Source: Ophiothrix spiculata (Eukaryota; Echinodermata; Ophiuroidea; Amphilepidida; Ophiotrichidae). Taken from it: a DNA stretch of 22,395 nucleotides. Shown here in pieces: positions 17,476-22,395 of this stretch. The stretch's first letter is position 1, and the number at the start of each line of letters is the position of its first letter. The stretch is taken from the NCBI GenBank assembly GCA_000969725.1, contig JXSR01S008980.1. One strand, 5' to 3'. The notes under the pieces are model-generated. The model did no database searches. It had not been told where the DNA came from and saw only the letters and a program-made list of their open reading frames with translations. The position numbers and the translations under genes were made by a program.

Positions 17476-18095
17476 GTGACCCATCACATCGAAAGGTACC
17501 TTAAGGGTCTCAAAATGAAAATTGATTTTTTGGTCTCATCTGAAAGATTATATTTTAAGCTTTAAAATGACACCTTGCTTTTAGTTATTAGATGTTCGAT
17601 TGCAAAGTTACATCCAAATTGGTAAAAGGCATCAGGTCGATTCAGAAAACTATAGTTCTGAGAAAAATCAAGTTTAAAGTTTCTGTACTGGTAAAACTTG
17701 AATGGAGAAAGGACTTTTATCTAAAATTATATATGTAAACTTTCAAAGGAGTCTGGAACCAGACAGGCCTTCGGCCTATTTTCCAGTCCTCCTCCGCATT
17801 ATTGTATAAATGATATGTATATTTTCTAGATTTATATACTGTCTTATTGCACATGTGGAAAGAAGAATAAATTATGTTATGTTATGTTATGTTATGTCTT
17901 GTTTTTAACAAGTTAATCTTATGTTTTGGATGTTGGAGCCTGATTAATATGATAAAGTACACTTCAAAGGTAACGTTTCTGATTAAATTAGAAATTCGAC
18001 CTTGGATGTGATTTTTGACTATGCTCAGTTTCAATGGCCTGTATCTTGTAATTTACTATGCCGGTATTAAGGTACCTTTCGATATGATGGGTCAC
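17476..18095. mobile_element. Element X, copy 2, inverse orientation
   Basis: Ends GTGACCCATCACATCGAAAG plus GTACCTTAAGG (from 17476) and TTAAGGTACCTTTCGATATG plus GTGGGTCAC-type sequence (to 18095). AAAT lies on both outer sides, again a 4-bp duplication. It lacks the palindrome element of copy 1 but carries its own insert near 17723-17898. An internal deletion removed one hairpin arm. Confidence 0.8.
17723..17898 (+). mobile_element. Truncated LINE 3' end with (TTATG)n tail
   Basis: Absent from element X copy 1. It has a GGCCTTCGGCC hairpin flanked by CTGGAACCAGA and TTTTCCAGTCC, then AGAAGAATAAA and five TTATG units (to about 17896). A stem-loop plus short tandem tail is typical of CR1/L2/Jockey-type LINE 3' ends; the exact left edge is approximate. 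Confidence 0.6.
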
Positions 18096-18119
18096 AAATG
18101 TAGTAAAAACTTCTGCACT

Positions 18120-18193
18120 GTAAGATGGGGATTACAGTGCACCCCCAGATGGGGATGTAAGATGGGGATTACAGTGCACCCCCAGATGGGGAT
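18120..18193 (+). repeat. Two-copy 37-bp tandem repeat
   Basis: Units start GTAAGATGGGGATTACAGTG at 18120 and 18157 and are identical. Each contains CACCCCCAGATGGGG, a short self-complementary segment. Confidence 0.85.
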
Positions 18194-18409
18194 TACATTA
18201 CAAGAAATTGTACCATTTCTGAAAATTTAATCAAATTATCAAAATTACAAATTTGGCTTAGAACAAAAGCATCCTATAATCACAAAATTGATGCCCAGAT
18301 AGTGTGTGTCTGTAGCTTGCTGTAATATGTGGGATTTGGTGGTTTAGTTGAAAGAAGCCAACCCAAGTTAGACATGCAAATTCCTTAGAAAATTTTGATG
18401 TTGATTTAG

Positions 18410-18890
18410 GTATTCAAACACAGAGTTGTTCATCGCCAATCAACAACGATGCATCCATGCGTCGGCGTATTTTTATCGCACGAGGGTGGCTTTAGCCACC
18501 AAAGCATCGGATGCAGAGTTGTTGATTGGCGATGAACAATTCTGTAGCGTGTTTGAATACCTTTCAACAAAGAAAATCTTCCTGAAAATGTATGAATTTA
18601 AATTCTTAATGTTTTCAATTTAACAAATATTCATCTTCATAAAAATATTTAGCAGAATATTACGGAAAATGCTAGTTATTAAATGTTTGTTGCTTTGTCG
18701 TTTTTTACTGTTTCAAAACGCCAGCCCTTGCACTTACTCAAGTTCCCGACGCATGATGAACAATGTACTGCGTAAACGCACCTGTGTACACTGTGCCATG
18801 CGCAACGCGCTTATTTGAATATCAACTGTGGATTCATCACGAATCAACAACGGCGGGCTCCAGTATAAGAAGATACGATGAGTGGTTGAA
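18410..18890 (+). repeat. Dispersed repeat Y, copy 2, with palindromic head
   Basis: The body (18540-18890) aligns with 10115-10489. The head is a 151-bp palindrome (18410-18560): GTATTCAAACAC against GTGTTTGAATAC, and GTTGTTCATCGCCAATCAAC against GTTGATTGGCGATGAACAAT. A GGTGGC-TTTA-GCCACC hairpin lies at its centre (18485-18500). ATTCATCACGAATCAACAAC near the right end repeats the arm motif a third time. A 65-codon open frame across it is a by-product. Confidence 0.75.
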
Positions 18891-19532
18891 AACAATATTT
18901 AATACTTTCTTTACCTTAACTTACTTTGCTTTTGCTTAAACCGGGACGAGTGATGCAGTTCTCCACTTCAAGCCGCTCCATCTTGGTTGATGTATCTGCC
19001 ACTAGCTAGTGCTAGCTCTCATATATAATAATGAAAGAAAAAACAAAATATCTTTTATTATCTAAAAATATTTGTATCCATCCACAAACAAACTACAGTC
19101 AATTCCTGGAAATTTTGTTTTGCAGATTCAAAAAATAATAACATATCAGCATTAAAATGATACCAAGAAGTTGAATAACTATTCTTCAAAGCAGGATATG
19201 GCTAAATTATGTAAAATTAAGAATGATGAGTTAAATTTTGTATTTCATAAAAATAAAATGAATCTTTGTGTTTGTATATGTTATATTTTTCAAATATTTT
19301 AATATTTTGGAGTTAAATGAAATCAAAGAGTCCAAGAAAGGTCTTGCATTTAAGCCTACAAAAATTTTAATTTTGTTAGAAAACAAAGATATTTGTGGAT
19401 TTTTCACTTTAGCTCAATATTTAAAATACCATCTTGACTATAAGTTTGTAGGGGATGATCACAATTGTGCTGAATTTGCCAAAAGTCAAACTTTGTATGG
19501 TGTAATTATTGCAAATGTTTTACTAAAATGCT
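18891..19532. other. AT-rich spacer
   Basis: No supported features. The 88-codon frame at 19268-19534 is AT-driven, with no recognised motifs and no convincing splice context. Confidence 0.45.
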
Positions 19533-19702
19533 AATAAGCCTTTTAGAAGAATGGCCATTACAAAAGGAGAGGACGCTATTCCAAATGGGTAAAATTACGA
19601 TAACAATAGTAGAGGGCGTACTTCGGTTTGGGTAAAACCTGGGAAACACAAAAGATGTTCAGTCGAGTGTGCAATATCAGCCATACCTTAAAAAGGCTTA
19701 TT
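19533..19702. mobile_element. Probable short MITE
   Basis: AATAAGCCTTTT at 19533-19544 is inverted at 19691-19702 (AAAAGGCTTATT). A TA pair at both edges would give an element of about 162-170 bp. The GC-rich interior (AGAGGACGC, AGAGGGCGTA) contrasts with the flanks. Confidence 0.5.
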
Positions 19703-20253
19703 GTTCACTGCTTGATTTAAAATGTTCTGTCTGTTCATAACAATGCATTTAATTGAGTCAATAAGTATAGATAATCCCCACTTGAGAAATTGCAATCTGT
19801 AACAATCCTTTTGTGTTTACACAAGAAAAAGCACAAGTAAAACTATCCAATACTTTGATTGACAGGCGTCTTTTGTGCGGTAAGATTAATTCAATATTTC
19901 TTTTGTCAATTACAATTTATAAACTAAATCCTTTGTCTTATAATGAGATAACTTATGACAAACTTGAACAGGCATACTGTACAATTAGCATTTTAGTAAA
20001 ACATACCAAAACATTACAGGGCTATTTTAAATTCAAGCTTACCAAAATGCTAATTGTGCCAATTGTTCTACTAATGATACAAATAATCTACAACTGAAAT
20101 ATTGTATTTGGCAAAAAATTGAGGATGGTGTTATTTTGTCCAATTTATATATATTCACCTTTTATATCAACAAATATAAACAATTTGTTCAAACATGCCT
20201 TCATTTGACTTTTACTTACAAAATCATACTAACATGTGTTTTATAATTTGCAG
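19703..20253. other. AT-rich sequence upstream of the first candidate exon
   Basis: Contains a 94-codon open frame (19813-20097) with hydrophobic, AT-biased composition and no recognised family. It ends in a usable 3' splice site (TAATTTGCAG at 20244-20253), so at least part is likely intron. Confidence 0.45.
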
Positions 20254-20314
20254 GTCTTTGTGAAAACTGAAACCCATTTTTTGAAGATGTCTGATATGAC
20301 TGATTTCACAAATT
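20254..20314 (+). CDS. Candidate exon 1 of an unrecognised gene
   Basis: Bounded by an acceptor TTTGCAG (ending 20253) and a near-perfect donor GTAAGT (20315). The frame is open from the acceptor: VFVKTETHFLKMSDMTDFTN, ending with one spare base (phase 1). An ATG at 20287 has A at -3 and may be the translation start, in which case the first 33 bases are 5' untranslated. Otherwise coding continues from an exon further upstream. The VKTE word fits the sumoylation pattern (hydrophobic-K-x-E), though that is weak evidence. The next exon (20928) continues the same frame. Function unknown. Confidence 0.5.
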
Positions 20315-20590
20315 GTAAGTATCTAAATAATTTCTTGCATTTGAACTTTAACTACTGGTTTTATTCAAATGGATAGGTCCATTATTCTCTACATGCTAGA
20401 TAAAAATACAAAATTTGTTCAAGATTCAATGACAATTGAAAAAGTTACTTTCTGGGTTAGGATGACATCTATCAGTTTGTATCCTCACATGATCTTAGTA
20501 CCTAGGGAGTTGTAACTGTATAAGCATGGCTGTTTTTATACAATCATTCAAAATTGCAAATGCACATTCTTACCATATATTCTTACCATA

Positions 20591-20684
20591 TATTTTAGCA
20601 GGTTCCAAAATATACATCATGGCTACAGGCAAATTACAAATATTTTAGCAGGTCCAAAATATATGTCATGGCTACAGGCAAATA
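20591..20684 (+). repeat. Two-copy ~50-bp tandem repeat in intron 1
   Basis: TATTTTAGCAGGTTCCAAAA and TATTTTAGCAGGTCCAAAAT head units at 20591 and 20641, each with CATGGCTACAGGCAAAT. A smaller repeat, TTCTTACCATATA twice, precedes them. Confidence 0.8.
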
Positions 20685-20927
20685 TTTGAGGCTAATGTCA
20701 GATCTGGAAAAAAAATGAAGATGGAAAATGAGATGTAAAACAAAACACATATTCATGTTGACAAACTTTTATGAGCATTATATAATTAGTAAGCTTAAAA
20801 TGTAGACTTAATTTTCTGCTTGATGTTGTTGCAACCAGTGTTTCCATTGAGTGTCCCTGCTAAGGCAGTATATTTGCAACATGTTTCTCAAAATGTATTA
20901 GAAAGATTCTTTTTCTTGCTTTTTCAG

Positions 20928-21030
20928 TCAATTTCTGGCCTGAATTTGGCAGAAAGCACCTCTTCAACTTTGTAAAAGCTGATCAAATTGACAAAAGCTC
21001 AAAATCAGAAGAGGAAACACTTGCAACCAG
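20928..21030 (+). CDS. Candidate exon 2 of the unrecognised gene
   Basis: Preceded by a strong acceptor (CTTGCTTTTTCAG ending 20927). With the spare base from exon 1 it reads NFWPEFGRKHLFNFVKAD and then QIDKSSKSEEETLAT; the other two frames hit stops. The apparent donor is CAG/GTTTGC at 21031, which is weak and leaves two spare bases (phase 2), whereas exon 3 needs one. A GT at 21054 would give the right phase by extending the exon 23 bases but is also weak. No domain recognised; aromatic and basic at the start, acidic at the end. Confidence 0.5.
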
Positions 21031-21054
21031 GTTTGCAACCATAACTTATATAAG

Positions 21055-21140
21055 TCTCCAATTCATTGGACTAAGCCACGCCTGGTGATGTGCAAATGTG
21101 ATATATTTTGTGCTCTCAGGCATTCAATATTAGTTCTATA
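21055..21140 (+). repeat. Fragment related to the hairpin element at 6511-6664
   Basis: ATTGGACTAAGCCACGCCTG and TGCTCTCAGGCATTCAATAT match the loop side and right arm of the earlier hairpin (TTGGCTACGCCTCG, GCACTCTCAGACATTCAATA). Only half the structure is present. It lies in intron 2, directly after candidate exon 2. Confidence 0.5.
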
Positions 21141-21289
21141 CACAAGGATTCTGATTCATTAAGTTATTCTCTTGCTTTATATAAAGATTTAAGGTGCTCA
21201 GTTGAGTCCCTCTTCAAAAAATATGGGTTACAAAAGCTTTTGCAACAATTAAGTTTCATATAACATGTTATTTATCTTTCTTTCAACAG

Positions 21290-21824
21290 TTCCACCCTGT
21301 GATATCACCTGCACTAAGTGTGTTTCTGGTGAAGATCATAACTCATACGTAGATAAAATCAATATTAAAACAGAAGAGCGGGATGACAGTGGTATGTACT
21401 ATTCACATCAAGGTGAAAATCTTGATGGCAGTATGGTAGTCAGCCATTTGGACAACAAACCTTTCAGAGATACAGTCGTACCATTTGAAGACATCGGTCG
21501 CCATATCGATGAAAACGTTACTTTGTCTATGCCTAAACCCTTCAATGATATCAGCAACATACCTGAGACCAGAAAATGCACACCAGATCCTCATCTAAGA
21601 GAATTTGAGCAGCTTTGCAGAATCACTTCACAAAATGATCTAGTATTTTACCCTCATGAGCAGTTTGTTGGAAAAGACGCAAGCCATCAATATGATGATG
21701 ACATCAGTGTCCATTTTGAAGTGGTTTCACAACATAACACAACCAATGATGCAGAGGAGACTGAAAGTCAAAAAAGCACAAATTATGCAGACATTCTGGT
21801 TTTTGATAAAACTGATAAAGTCAG
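21290..21824 (+). CDS. Candidate exon 3, acidic protein of unknown function
   Basis: A 535-bp exon bounded by a textbook acceptor (TTTATCTTTCTTTCAACAG ending 21289) and donor (CAG/GTAAGG at 21825), open throughout in one frame. It is by far the longest open frame in the window; its in-frame ATG at 21265 lies in the pyrimidine tract and is probably not a start. The residues are acidic and polar, with few hydrophobic runs, no membrane segment and no signal peptide. Cysteines occur early (CDITCTKC, too short to call a zinc site) and singly later. INIKTEERDD contains a sumoylation-like IKTE. The tail is rich in D, E, S, T and N and looks disordered. The exon ends in phase 2, so coding continues beyond the window or in a later exon. 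It might be the N-terminal region of a nuclear regulator, but that is only a guess from composition. Confidence 0.6.
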
Positions 21825-22395
21825 GTAAGGAAAACAAGATCTCAAAAGTGGGATTAAATTTGATTGTGAGTGCCTGCGGACAAAGGATAATTGGGTGCCC
21901 CATTGATTAACAAAGTACATGTCAGTGCAAACCGTGCAGTTTGGATCAAGGGCCTGGGGGTACTTAGCATGCCAAGTGGAAAGGTGGCTATATATAAATG
22001 GGTGACCAAGAACACTTGCATTTTAGAGCTCTAGGTTTACCAAGGACCACTCTTAATGTGTAAAAATGGTTTACATATTGGTTGGATTTTTCAAAAAAAT
22101 AAAAATAAATTGCAGGTGATTTATAGTGCACTACGCCTCCCCTGACTTGTAATTCCACACGGCCTCAGCACACTTTACAGAGCATATACAATTTGTTCTA
22201 ATCATTGGGTTAAATCACTACCTGGACTCCCTGGGGCCAAAGGGCTTACTGCGGCCTACATTAATTAGAGCAACCCTAGCTTGAGTAATTCACACCCTCA
22301 TAGAATATACAGTTTTCGCACACTCAGCTCCAGCTGGACTCGAACGCGAAACGATCAATACAGCTCATGATTAACATGTTTAGCAGTCCGAGAAC
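21825..22395. other. Intron or downstream sequence, open at the window edge
   Basis: Starts with the GTAAGG donor and contains no further exon I can support. Near the edge, the minus strand of about 22328-22395 has a B-box-like GTTCGAGTCC (22333-22342) and a CGGACTGCTAA word resembling a serine tRNA anticodon arm. The T stem does not pair, so it is at most a decayed tRNA or SINE fragment. Confidence 0.4.

Noticed and set aside
19268-20097. Two plus-strand open frames of 88 and 94 codons as exons
   Set aside because: Composition is AT-driven, no motif is recognised, and the second leads straight into a splice acceptor, so intron is more likely.
21403-21594. Minus-strand 63-codon open frame
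   Set aside because: Antisense shadow of candidate exon 3, which has proper splice sites on the plus strand.
22328-22395. Partial serine-type tRNA on the minus strand at the window edge
   Set aside because: A B-box word is present, but the T stem does not pair and the D arm would be outside the window; too weak for a separate RNA call.

Overview
The window reads as eukaryotic, probably from a marine invertebrate animal; the exact clade cannot be fixed from the sequence. The evidence is AT-rich non-coding DNA with almost no long open frames, GT-AG introns with pyrimidine-tract acceptors, a non-LTR retrotransposon fragment, kinase-domain pseudogenes, a Pol III-type tRNA-like unit, and many non-autonomous DNA transposons. 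There is no bacterial operon structure, and most short open frames are chance.

Layout, left to right. 1-1450: the C-terminal coding piece of a LINE, then an 884-bp hAT-like element with a perfect 8-bp target duplication and GC-rich subterminal arrays. 1865-3644: two tandem copies of a broken protein kinase domain. 3820-4310: an 81-bp direct repeat bracketing a minus-strand tRNA-like unit that lacks an anticodon arm. 4450-8630: AT-rich DNA with a degenerate repeat family, two copies of a TTAA-flanked MITE, large hairpins, a hAT-like MITE, a G-rich tract and a foldback. 8734-9192 and 15835-16323: two inverted copies of a TA-targeted element carrying a ~183-bp near-perfect palindrome. 11866-12948: a minisatellite of about ten ~111-bp units. 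14266-14856: a mariner-like MITE. 15492-16435 and 17476-18095: two copies of a 4-bp-target element, the first split by the palindrome element and the second by a LINE 3' tail. 10073-10489 and 18410-18890: two copies of another dispersed repeat, one with a long palindromic head.

The only plausible functional protein gene is at the right end, on the plus strand: three candidate exons (20254-20314, 20928-21030, 21290-21824) with consensus or near-consensus splice sites, encoding an acidic protein with no recognised domain. The join of exons 1 and 2 keeps frame. The simplest join of exons 2 and 3 does not, so the model is incomplete or the gene is broken.

The most informative observation is the nested insertion at 15835-16323. 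The second copy of its host repeat supplies the empty site, which shows that the palindrome and its adjoining core moved as one unit into a TA. I see no evidence for a new multi-gene system; the novelty lies in the mobile-element and repeat architecture.
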